Assembly: GCA_022729735.1 (NCBI GenBank) | Contig: DZAY01000007.1 | Location: 1-60,504, forward strand | DNA: 60,504 bases | Source: Helicobacter cetorum | GTDB taxonomy: Bacteria; Campylobacterota; Campylobacteria; Campylobacterales; DZAY01 | Direction of reading: 5' to 3' | In this document: positions 25,229 to 33,678 of the stretch, piece by piece | Position numbering within the stretch: the stretch's first letter is position 1 | How the letters are laid out: the number at the start of each line of letters is the position of its first letter | The notes under the pieces: model-generated | What the model was told of the DNA's origin: nothing | Database searches by the model: none | Seen by the model: the letters and a program-made list of their open reading frames with translations, nothing else | Position numbers and translations under genes: made by a program

Positions 25229-27583
25229 TTAATAATCTGACAAAATGATAAAATCTACATCTAGTTTTATACTATCTTGAGAAATTGTTACATAATCTAC
25301 ATTAACTCTTCTTTTTACTCTCTCTGGAATTGCATCTTTTTTGATATGTTCATTTCCACAAATCACAACCATCTTTTTTGTGCTTCTTTTTAAAAAGTCG
25401 CTAATAGTTTCTGCCATTGTTTCATCCCAAACAGTTTGTGCTTGATAAAATTGTTCAAAATTTTCCATTTTATGCTCTTTAAAAATATCCATCAAAGACT
25501 CTTTGTAATACTCATTTATTAAATTTACCTCTTTTGATATAGAGTCTCGCTCATATTTTGTAAGATTTAAAAAACCATCTTTTGCAACTTTTTTTACAAT
25601 ATCTCTTTTAGCATTTAGTGCTATAACTTCTATTTTACCAAGTTTTGCAAACTCTAATATTGGTTTGTATAGCTCAAAATCATAACCAAAACTTTGTGAA
25701 TATTTTGTCAAATTTAAGAAATCACTCTCACTCAACTCTCCAGCTAAATAACTATTTAAAATATCTTGATACTCTCGCTCAAAAGCTTCTAAACCAATAG
25801 CTAAGTCACTATTTTTATAATATAACTCTTTTATGATTGAGAGTTGTGTTAAATGGTGAAACCTATTTGTATGCTCTTCTCCAACAAAAATCAGTTGTCT
25901 ATTTTCTATTTTTGGGATTAAATTTTCTACACTCATTCTATTTTCATTTGAGTATGCAATTGCTGGTTTTTTAAAAACTATTTCCAATCCATTTTTTGAA
26001 TTTTTACAGTTAGTTTCAACTCTATCATTATAAAACTCTACACTACTTTTATCTTTGTAATTTGTCAATTTTTCTAACTCATTCGAGTAGTTTGAATTTA
26101 GTGCATCTAATACAGCGATAAATTTTTGATTATTAAATGGATTTTTGAATAACTCTATTGATAAATTAGCTCCAAAATTTAATTTGCCAATTAAATCTTT
26201 TATTAATTGAGTTTCTCTATCTAAAATAAGTATAGAGTTTTTTAAATCTTTGTAAGTTACCTCATCAATAAATATAGCTTTTTTATTCAGAAACTTAATA
26301 ACTCCATCATATAACTCTTTTGAGCTATAAACAATAATATAATCATCATCAAATAGATTTGCAATTATTGGAGTTTTTTCATCCTCTTTTAGTAATCGAT
26401 TTAATTTATATTCGCCATCAAAAACTATTGAGTTTGGTAACTCATCTAAAATCAATTCAACTATTTGATTTTTTGTTGATATTAATATATCTCTATCTTC
26501 AACTCTTGCATCAAATTTTAATTTGATTGGTAAATAGAAACTATTTAAATTATCTATTGTAGTTTCAAAACTTATTTTAACTTTTCCATGAATATATTCA
26601 TGAGTTATATTTTTGATTTCTAAATCTATAAATCTATCAAGTGCAAAATTTATAAGTTGCTCTTTTGTGATTTTTTGCACAGATAATTTAAAATCTTCTA
26701 AAGTTGCTCTTTTAAATCTGAACTCTTTTAAAAAATCTTTTACAACCACATCAAATTTATCTTTGCTAATATGTTCAAAAACAGCTAAAGCCATAAAATC
26801 TATATCGTTTCTAATAATCGCACTTTTTCTATAATCTGATTTATTTGAATTAAAGTAGTAATCACTAAAAAACTCTACAAAACTATCTTTTGTATATGTA
26901 TAAAATTTAAAATATTGTTTAGCTATCTCTTTTGATAAGTTGTTATCTGGATTTATAAAAGTAGCTCCACTAAGATTTGATACAATATTTAATCGCTTAA
27001 ATGGCAACTCACCAAATAAATTTTTGTATTTATAAATCTCATCTTTTAAATTTGTAAGATTTACATCACTATAATTATATATTGCAATATCATCTACTCT
27101 ATCTCGTTCAACTTTGAAATTATCAAGTATCAAAAGTGAAAGGCTTTCTCTATAATATGGAAAATAGAAGCTAAACTCAATTCCATCTTTGATTAATTTT
27201 TGGTTCATATCTATATTTTCACTCAAACTTTCCAAACCAAATGGAGTTTTTATTTTTAAATTATAAATTGATAGTAAATCTATTTGTGGATAAAAGTTAT
27301 TTATAACTCCAAAATTTTCCAACTTTTTACTATATTTTATAACTATTTTTTCACCTTCTTGAACATTAAAAATTAAAAAATTTCCTTCTTTCTTATGCGA
27401 ACTACTTGATGATTTTATATCAATTCCATCAACATTTATTTTCATAACCCCTTTTTTTTCTGCAATGATTGTTGCTTTGCCATCTAATAACATCTTCTCT
27501 TTTTTGATTTCTAACTCAATATCTACAATATTTGCAAATAGAGAAATTGCAAAAATCGTTAATAAACCTACCAATTTAAACAT
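25229..27583 (-). CDS. M1-peptidase-like and ChaN-domain fusion, secreted
   Basis: This 784-residue protein has a signal peptide (MFKLVGLLTIFAISLFA). The first about 500 residues look like an inactive M1 aminopeptidase: an N-terminal beta sandwich, then YKNLFGELPFKRLNIVSNLS as at the entry of the M1 catalytic domain. The expected HExxH zinc motif is absent (IAKQYFKFYTYTKDSF stands there). From about residue 560 a ChaN (DUF399) domain begins with QLIFVGEEHTNRFHHLTQL and ends with VVICGNEHIKKDAIP. ChaN proteins are haem-binding lipoproteins linked to iron. The combined protein probably acts in the periplasm or at the outer membrane. The ribosome site is GGAGG. Confidence 0.75.
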   Translation of the reverse strand: MFKLVGLLTIFAISLFANIVDIELEIKKEKMLLDGKATIIAEKKGVMKINVDGIDIKSSSSSHKKEGNFLIFNVQEGEKIVIKYSKKLENFGVINNFYPQIDLLSIYNLKIKTPFGLESLSENIDMNQKLIKDGIEFSFYFPYYRESLSLLILDNFKVERDRVDDIAIYNYSDVNLTNLKDEIYKYKNLFGELPFKRLNIVSNLSGATFINPDNNLSKEIAKQYFKFYTYTKDSFVEFFSDYYFNSNKSDYRKSAIIRNDIDFMALAVFEHISKDKFDVVVKDFLKEFRFKRATLEDFKLSVQKITKEQLINFALDRFIDLEIKNITHEYIHGKVKISFETTIDNLNSFYLPIKLKFDARVEDRDILISTKNQIVELILDELPNSIVFDGEYKLNRLLKEDEKTPIIANLFDDDYIIVYSSKELYDGVIKFLNKKAIFIDEVTYKDLKNSILILDRETQLIKDLIGKLNFGANLSIELFKNPFNNQKFIAVLDALNSNYSNELEKLTNYKDKSSVEFYNDRVETNCKNSKNGLEIVFKKPAIAYSNENRMSVENLIPKIENRQLIFVGEEHTNRFHHLTQLSIIKELYYKNSDLAIGLEAFEREYQDILNSYLAGELSESDFLNLTKYSQSFGYDFELYKPILEFAKLGKIEVIALNAKRDIVKKVAKDGFLNLTKYERDSISKEVNLINEYYKESLMDIFKEHKMENFEQFYQAQTVWDETMAETISDFLKRSTKKMVVICGNEHIKKDAIPERVKRRVNVDYVTISQDSIKLDVDFIILSDY

Positions 27584-27628
27584 AAAAAACCTCCAAATAA
27601 TAATTCAAATTATAACATTTAAAAGTTG

Positions 27629-29191
27629 CTACTTTAAATGTTTGAGCTGTCTTTTATTCATTTTTGATAGCTCAACTCTATTCATACCTAAATGATTTGA
27701 GCCATACTCTTTTAAAAAGCCAGGAACCACTCTACCATCAATTTTCATAATATCATCAATTAAACTTTTAGCAACAGTGTCACTCTCATAATTTAACTCT
27801 TCAATTAAATATTTAAATAGCAGTTGTGCAAGTCGCTCTAATGAAATTTGCCAAGTCGATTTTGTATTATTGTAAATCCATTCACTAAATTTATAAAATC
27901 CACCAAATACATCACCATTTATAAATAGAAGTTTTACACTTTGATTGAAATTTCCACGATTATAAACCAAATCCCAAAATCTTGCAAACCGTTTTAACTT
28001 TTGCATCTCTTCAAAACTTATTAAACTATTTTGCAAAATATCATAAGGAGGTTTTTTTGAATAAACCATTTTAAACTCTTCATCATGAATAGATATTTTT
28101 GTGCCAGATAATTTTTTTAAAATTCCTATTTGTATTTCAGAGTTACTTAATTTATATAGCTCATTTAAATTTTTACCAAAACTTTCAATAGTTTCAGAAG
28201 GCAAACCTACAATTAAATCAACATGCAAATGAGCTTTTGTATCTTTTTCTAAAAAAGCTAAATTATTTCTAATTTTATTAATATCTATTTTTCTCTCAAT
28301 CTTTTCTGCTACATTTTCATTCAGTGTTTGAATACCAACTTCAAGTTGCAAAGATGCTTCTTTAAACAGTTTCAATTTTTCTTTTAATCGCTCTGGAAAA
28401 AAGTCTGGAATTACTTCAAAATGTAAAAAGTAATATTCGTCCTTTGAGAGGAAAAAATCTATCAATCTATTTGCAACTTTCATATTTAAATTAAATGTTC
28501 TATCTATAAATTTAAAACTTCTAACTCCTCTACTCCACAATATTTCAAACTCATTAAGTAGTTTATCAATATCAAAATATCTAACTCTCTCATCTAATGA
28601 AGAGAGACAAAATTGGCAAAGAAATGGACAACCTCTTGAAGCTTCCACATAAATATATCTATTTTTAATATCTTCATCACTATAAAATTTATATGGTAAC
28701 TCTATACTATTTAAATTTACAATTTCACTTTTTATAACTCTTGGAAGAGTTTTTCCTTCAAATATTGCTTTTACAGTTTGATAAAAGCTAATATCTCCTT
28801 CTCCACAAATAATATAATCAAAGCAAAAATCAACTCTCAAAGGCTCATAACTAACTTCTGGACCTCCCAAAATTATTTTTATGTCAGCTCTTACACTTTT
28901 TATAATAGAAACAACCTCGGCAATATCTAAAGCATTCCAAATATATACACCAAACCCGATAATCTTTGGATTTTCACTCAAAATTTGCTCTGCAATATCT
29001 TGATTATTCTCATTAATTACAAACTCTAAAATTTTAGTATCACTTTGCAACTCTTTCATATTTGCAAACAGATATCTTAGTGCTAAAGATGTGTGTGTGT
29101 ATCTTGCATTCAGTGTTGTTAATATAATTTTTGACAAATTATGCTCACTTTCAAATTTTTTTCCTATTTTATCCAAAATTAGAGAAAACAT
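27629..29191 (-). CDS. B12-binding-domain radical SAM protein (DUF4080 type)
   Basis: This up to 520-residue protein has a cobalamin-binding-like N-terminal domain (ILTTLNARYTHTSLALRYL, GFGVYIWN, ILGGPEVSYEP, CGEGD), a radical SAM core with SRGCPFLCQFCLSS near residue 191, and a C-terminal DUF4080-like region. The substrate is unknown. The first ATG (29191) has no ribosome site; homologues begin at the ILTTLNARY segment, so TTG 29137 (502 residues) may be the true start. It is divergent from the M23 peptidase. Confidence 0.82.
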   Translation of the reverse strand: MFSLILDKIGKKFESEHNLSKIILTTLNARYTHTSLALRYLFANMKELQSDTKILEFVINENNQDIAEQILSENPKIIGFGVYIWNALDIAEVVSIIKSVRADIKIILGGPEVSYEPLRVDFCFDYIICGEGDISFYQTVKAIFEGKTLPRVIKSEIVNLNSIELPYKFYSDEDIKNRYIYVEASRGCPFLCQFCLSSLDERVRYFDIDKLLNEFEILWSRGVRSFKFIDRTFNLNMKVANRLIDFFLSKDEYYFLHFEVIPDFFPERLKEKLKLFKEASLQLEVGIQTLNENVAEKIERKIDINKIRNNLAFLEKDTKAHLHVDLIVGLPSETIESFGKNLNELYKLSNSEIQIGILKKLSGTKISIHDEEFKMVYSKKPPYDILQNSLISFEEMQKLKRFARFWDLVYNRGNFNQSVKLLFINGDVFGGFYKFSEWIYNNTKSTWQISLERLAQLLFKYLIEELNYESDTVAKSLIDDIMKIDGRVVPGFLKEYGSNHLGMNRVELSKMNKRQLKHLK

Positions 29192-29206
29192 TAAAAAATT
29201 TTAATA

Positions 29207-29212
29207 TATAAT
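29207..29212 (+). promoter_or_regulatory. -10 box upstream of the M23-ccmA-mfd operon
   Basis: TATAAT (in TTAATATATAATCAC) lies 33 bases before the TTG start of the M23 peptidase, in the divergent gap to the radical SAM gene. Confidence 0.4.
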
Positions 29213-29245
29213 CACTAAAAAAGTTTTTTATGCAAAGGTTTTCTT

Positions 29246-30187
29246 TTGAGAAATAGATTGACAATTACTGTATCTGATTTAAATGGTTCAAAATATTATA
29301 GTGTTCATACAATTATAAAAAAAGTTTTACTATATTTTGTTCTATTTATATTTTTGGTTATTTTTGTTGGTGGAGTAATAATTTGGTTTTTGAGTCGTGA
29401 AGTTGATTCTATAAATTTGCGAAAAGATACAATTTTAAAAGAGTATAATAAACTATCTTTAGAAAATGAGAAGTTAGCCAAAGAAAAAGAGATGTTAATT
29501 CACGAAATTGATGCAAGAGTAAAAGAGTATGATGTAATAAATGAAAAAATGGCTTCTTTAGAAGAGATGATGGGATTAAAACCAAAAGATGGTGCTGATT
29601 TGATAGAACGAGTTGATACTGCAAGTATTACAACTCTTCAAAAAATATTTATGTTACAAGTTATACCAAATGGAAGCCCTATGAAAAATGGAACTTCATA
29701 TACAAATAGCACTTTTGGTTGGCGAATGCACCCTGTTTTAAATAAGCGAAGTTTTCATACTGGATTGGACTTTAAAGCAAGAGTTGGTGATGAGGTTGTT
29801 GCAACTGCTGATGGAGTTATAGAGTTTGCTGGATTCGATGGTGGAAGTGGATATGGAAATATGGTATTAATTCGACACAATTTTGGACTTGATACAATGT
29901 ATGCACATTTAGATAGTGTAAATGTTAGAATTGGCGATTTTGTATCAAAGGGAGATGTGATTGGTAAAAGTGGAAATACAGGACTTTCAAGTGGTCCTCA
30001 TTTACATTATGAGGTTAGATTTTTAAAAGTTGCTCTAAATCCTACAAATTTTGCTGATTGGAGTATTAAAAACTATAATTTAATTTTTGAAAAGGAGGAT
30101 AGTATAAGATGGCATTCTTTGGTAAGGATGGTAACAAGGCAGTTAGCTACACAGGAACAACCAACATTGCAAACGGGACAGAAATAA
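29246..30187 (+). CDS. M23 (LytM) peptidoglycan endopeptidase, Csd1/Csd2-like
   Basis: This 313-residue protein has a membrane helix (about residues 25-50), a coiled coil (about 55-105) and a M23 domain with the zinc ligands in SFHTGLDFKA (HxxxD) and SSGPHLHYEVRF (HxH). Other features are STFGWRMHPV and MYAHLDSV. It lies directly before ccmA, as csd1 does in Helicobacter pylori, where the pair shapes the helical cell by trimming cross-links. It starts at TTG after AAAGG. Its last 79 bases overlap ccmA. Confidence 0.88.
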   Translation: MRNRLTITVSDLNGSKYYSVHTIIKKVLLYFVLFIFLVIFVGGVIIWFLSREVDSINLRKDTILKEYNKLSLENEKLAKEKEMLIHEIDARVKEYDVINEKMASLEEMMGLKPKDGADLIERVDTASITTLQKIFMLQVIPNGSPMKNGTSYTNSTFGWRMHPVLNKRSFHTGLDFKARVGDEVVATADGVIEFAGFDGGSGYGNMVLIRHNFGLDTMYAHLDSVNVRIGDFVSKGDVIGKSGNTGLSSGPHLHYEVRFLKVALNPTNFADWSIKNYNLIFEKEDSIRWHSLVRMVTRQLATQEQPTLQTGQK

Positions 30188-30492
30188 ATGGAGATTTAAA
30201 TATTGAGTGCAATCTACATGTTGATGGAGTTTTTAATGGAAATATAAATTCAAAAGCAGTAGTTATAATTGGCAAAAGTGGTATTATAAATGGGGATTTA
30301 GTATCTAATAAACTTATTATTAGTGGATTATTAAAGGGGAGTTGTAGTTGTGAAGTTGTTGAAATATTACCAGATGGTGTAGTTAGTGGAAATATAACTA
30401 CAAAAGAGTTTGTAATTGAGCGAGGTGGCTTTTTTGAAGGTGATTGTAAATTCAAAGATAAATCAAGATTTGATAAGAAAGAAGAAGAGTGA
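30109..30492 (+). CDS. ccmA: bactofilin CcmA
   Basis: This 127-residue protein is built from short beta-helix repeats (INGDLNIECNLHVDGVFNGNI, INGDLVSNKLIISGLLKGS, VVSGNITTKEFVIERGGFFEG), typical of bactofilins. It polymerises under the inner membrane and organises the shape-determining peptidases. The ATG has the strong site AAAAGGAGG inside the M23 gene, and the stop overlaps the mfd GTG (GTGA). The C-terminus is charged (DKSRFDKKEEE). Confidence 0.92.
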   Translation: MAFFGKDGNKAVSYTGTTNIANGTEINGDLNIECNLHVDGVFNGNINSKAVVIIGKSGIINGDLVSNKLIISGLLKGSCSCEVVEILPDGVVSGNITTKEFVIERGGFFEGDCKFKDKSRFDKKEEE

Positions 30493-33431
30493 ATTTAGCT
30501 TCAGTTTTTGAATTTTTTAAATCCAAACCAAATATCGATATATTTGTAGTTAGAGATGAAAAAGAAGCACAAAGAGTTGCTGATATTTGCAAATTTTTTG
30601 ATATAGATTTTATACTATTTCCAGATTTTAGAGCAGTTTATGGTGATGATTTAAGAGTTTATAAAGATGAGTTATCATCTCTCTTAATTGCTTTAAAAGA
30701 GTTTTACAGCTCCAAAAAACTTTTGATTTCGCCAATTCAAACTCTACTAAACTATATGCCATCAACTCAATTTTTACAAAGTTTTAAAATTAGCTTTGGA
30801 GATGTAATAAATTTAAATTCATTAAAAGAGCAACTACTATTTTTTGGATTTGAGTTTGTAGATATTATAGAGTCAAAAGGTGAAGTATCTATTAGAGGAG
30901 ATATTATAGATATTTTTCCAATTAATTTAGAAAAACCTCTTAGAATATCGCTTTTTGATAGTGATATTGAATCTATTAGATATTTTGATATTGATACACA
31001 AAAAAGTATAAAAGATGAGTTGGAAACTGTTGAAATTTACCCAAGACTTTTTTCACTAAATAGAGATAGTTATGAAACTTTACAAAAGTTATCAAAAGTT
31101 GGAAATAGCTTTTTTAAAGATATTCAATCTTTGGGATTTTGGTATTTGGAGCGAAATATAAATTTAATTTCTAATAAAAAAATATTTAGTATTGATGCAA
31201 TAGATTTAAATGAGTTTTATGAATTTAACTCTAATTTAATCCCAAAAAATGAGATTAAAATCACTCAAATAGAAGAAGCCAAAAGCTTTAAAGAGTTAGA
31301 AAATATAAAAAATATAGATGAAATTTTAGATTGGCATGCTAATAAAAAGATAACACTAATTTATAAAAATATCGCATATATTAGAAATATTAAAGTAGAA
31401 AAATATAAAAAAATAGAAAAAGATATATATTTAAATTTCATATCAAAAGATGAGTTAATTTTAACACTTCATAAAAAAACTATTAAAAATAGCTTAAAAA
31501 GTAGCAAAATTATATTAGATGAGTTGAAAATTGGAGATTTTGTAGTTCATCATTTATATGGTGTTGGAATATTTTGTGGATTATCAAAAGAGCCAATTTT
31601 AGGAGCTATGAGAGATTTTGTATTGATAAAATATCAAGGTGATGATAAGCTTTTTATTCCTGTTGAAAATTTAGAAACCATTGATAGATATATTGCTAAT
31701 AGTGGAGTTGTGCCTGTTATTGATAAACTTGGTAAAGGTAGTTTTGCAAAGCTAAAAGAGAAAGTAAGAGAGCAGTTAATTGAAAATGCTAAAGCTATAA
31801 TAGAGTTATCAGCTATTAGAGAAAGTTATAAAGGCTTTTTGATTAAGAGTAATTTCAGAGAGCTAAAAGAGTTTAGAGATAGTGCAAAATTTGAATATAC
31901 AACAGACCAAATGGAAGCAATTGAAGAGATATTTAAAGATTTAAGTAGTGGTTCTATTATGGATAGATTGTTAGTTGGAGATGTTGGATTTGGCAAAACT
32001 GAAGTTGCTATGAATGCAATATTTGCAACAGTCAAAAGTGGTTATCAAGTAGCAATGATAGCTCCAACTACACTTTTATCAAATCAACTTTATAACAGTA
32101 TAAAAAATAGAGTGGAAAAATTTAATATCAGAGTGGCAAAACTTGACAGATTTATAGAGCCAAAAGATAAAAAGCGAGTTTTACAAGCTTTAAAAGATGG
32201 AACAGTTGATGTGGTTATTGGCACTCACTCACTATTTGGAAGTGAATTTAAAAATTTAGCTTTAGTTATAATTGATGAAGAGCATAAATTTGGAGTTAAG
32301 CAAAAAGAGAAATTAAAAGAATTATCAAAATTAACTCACCTCTTATCAATGAGTGCAACACCAATTCCACGAACTTTAAATATGGCACTATCATCAGTTA
32401 AAACTATTAGCGAAATCAAAACAGCACCTATTGAGCGAATTGGAGTTAGAAGTTTTGTAAGAGAGTATAGTGAAGCTTTGCTAAAAGAAGTGATTTTAAA
32501 AGAGCTAAGAAGAGGTGGGCAGATATTTTATGTGCATAATCATATCGCAACGATAGATGAACGAAAAAAAGAGATTTTAAAAGTTATACCAAATTTAAAA
32601 ATCGCTGTTTTGCATTCACAAATTGGCTCAAATGAGAGTGAAGAAGAGATGATAAAATTTGCAAATAGAGAATATGATTTACTACTTAGCACATCAATTA
32701 TCGAATCAGGACTGCATATTCCAAATGTAAATACAATTTTGATTGAAAATGCAGATAGATTTGGAATTGCAGATTTACATCAATTAAGAGGTAGAGTTGG
32801 AAGAGGAGCAAAAGAAGGTTATTGTTACTTTTTAGTAACAGATAAAGAAAATTTAACTATTGATGCAAAAAAGCGACTTCAAGCATTAGAAGGTAACTCG
32901 CATTTAGGAAGTGGTGCAAATTTAGCAATGCTTGATTTAGAAATTAGAGGTGGTGGAAATATTTTGGGAGAAGCTCAAAGTGGGCATATTAAAAATGTTG
33001 GATATTCGCTATATCTTAGAATGCTTGAAGATGCTATTTTTGAGTTAAGTGGTAAAAGTTCAAAAGAGAAAAAAAGTATAGATGTTAAACTTTCAATAAA
33101 TGCTTATCTCTCACCACTTTTAATAGCTGAAGATAGAATTAGACTTGAGCTATATAGAAGATTTAGCAAATGTGAAAATATTGAAAGTGTAAAAGAGCTT
33201 GAAGGCGAAATTATTGATAGATTTGGAAAGCTTGATATAAATACAAGAGAGTTTGTAGATTTAGTTATTTTAAAAATCAAAGCTTTAGCAAAAGATATAA
33301 AACTAATTACAAACTACAATCAAAACATCACAATTTTATATCATGATGATAAAAAAGTTATAATTCAAGCAAAAAGTAAAGATGACGACGATTTAATCGC
33401 TGAAATTATGAAGTTTTTAGATAAAAATTAA
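30489..33431 (+). CDS. mfd: transcription-repair coupling factor
   Basis: This 980-residue SF2 translocase removes stalled RNA polymerase and recruits UvrA. In order: UvrB-like N-terminal domains (GEVSIRGDIIDIFP near residue 133), the RNA-polymerase-interaction domain GDFVVHHLYGVGIFCGL near 350, Walker A GDVGFGKTEVAM near 500, the box DEEHKFGVKQKEK, MSATPIPRTLNMAL, and RGRVGRGAKEGYCYF, with a TRCF C-terminal domain. The start is GTG overlapping the ccmA stop. Length is typical for the phylum, shorter than E. coli (1148). Confidence 0.96.
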   Translation: MNLASVFEFFKSKPNIDIFVVRDEKEAQRVADICKFFDIDFILFPDFRAVYGDDLRVYKDELSSLLIALKEFYSSKKLLISPIQTLLNYMPSTQFLQSFKISFGDVINLNSLKEQLLFFGFEFVDIIESKGEVSIRGDIIDIFPINLEKPLRISLFDSDIESIRYFDIDTQKSIKDELETVEIYPRLFSLNRDSYETLQKLSKVGNSFFKDIQSLGFWYLERNINLISNKKIFSIDAIDLNEFYEFNSNLIPKNEIKITQIEEAKSFKELENIKNIDEILDWHANKKITLIYKNIAYIRNIKVEKYKKIEKDIYLNFISKDELILTLHKKTIKNSLKSSKIILDELKIGDFVVHHLYGVGIFCGLSKEPILGAMRDFVLIKYQGDDKLFIPVENLETIDRYIANSGVVPVIDKLGKGSFAKLKEKVREQLIENAKAIIELSAIRESYKGFLIKSNFRELKEFRDSAKFEYTTDQMEAIEEIFKDLSSGSIMDRLLVGDVGFGKTEVAMNAIFATVKSGYQVAMIAPTTLLSNQLYNSIKNRVEKFNIRVAKLDRFIEPKDKKRVLQALKDGTVDVVIGTHSLFGSEFKNLALVIIDEEHKFGVKQKEKLKELSKLTHLLSMSATPIPRTLNMALSSVKTISEIKTAPIERIGVRSFVREYSEALLKEVILKELRRGGQIFYVHNHIATIDERKKEILKVIPNLKIAVLHSQIGSNESEEEMIKFANREYDLLLSTSIIESGLHIPNVNTILIENADRFGIADLHQLRGRVGRGAKEGYCYFLVTDKENLTIDAKKRLQALEGNSHLGSGANLAMLDLEIRGGGNILGEAQSGHIKNVGYSLYLRMLEDAIFELSGKSSKEKKSIDVKLSINAYLSPLLIAEDRIRLELYRRFSKCENIESVKELEGEIIDRFGKLDINTREFVDLVILKIKALAKDIKLITNYNQNITILYHDDKKVIIQAKSKDDDDLIAEIMKFLDKN

Positions 33432-33454
33432 GCTCTATCTTATAAAATCATTGT

Positions 33455-33460
33455 TATACT
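33455..33460 (+). promoter_or_regulatory. -10 box of tRNA-Ser(GCT) promoter
   Basis: TATACT in the extended context TTGTTATACT lies 21 bases before the tRNA 5' end, just after mfd. Confidence 0.45.
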
Positions 33461-33481
33461 TCTACTCCACATAACTTGTTT

Positions 33482-33571
33482 GGACAGGTGGGTGAGTGGC
33501 TTAAACCACCTCCCTGCTAAGGAGACGTACTGGTAACGGTACCGAGGGTTCAAATCCCTCCCTGTCCGCCA
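33482..33571 (+). tRNA. tRNA-Ser (GCT)
   Basis: This is a 90-base class II tRNA with encoded CCA. Acceptor strands GGACAGG and CCTGTCC pair fully; the anticodon loop CTGCTAA carries GCT, which reads AGC/AGU. A long variable arm (TACTGGTAACGGTA) and the T arm GGGTTCAAATCCC are present. The gene borders the accessory segment that starts with the helicase-Vsr gene. Confidence 0.96.
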
Positions 33572-33585
33572 CTTTTTTAATTAAT

Positions 33586-33678
33586 CTAAATTTTTGATAG
33601 TTGTTTTTCATCCAAATACTTAAATTTATTTGGCTTATCAATTTCATATCTTTGAGACTTTAATAAATCATTTATCAT
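33586..33678 (-). CDS. very short ORF between helicase end and tRNA-Ser
   Basis: A 30-codon frame starts at an ATG overlapping the helicase stop region and reads MINDLLKSQRYEID, then KPNKFKYLDEKQLSKI. No ribosome site is evident. It may be chance or the beginning of a gene truncated at the tRNA-proximal boundary of the accessory segment. I do not recognise it. Confidence 0.2.
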   Translation of the reverse strand: MINDLLKSQRYEIDKPNKFKYLDEKQLSKI

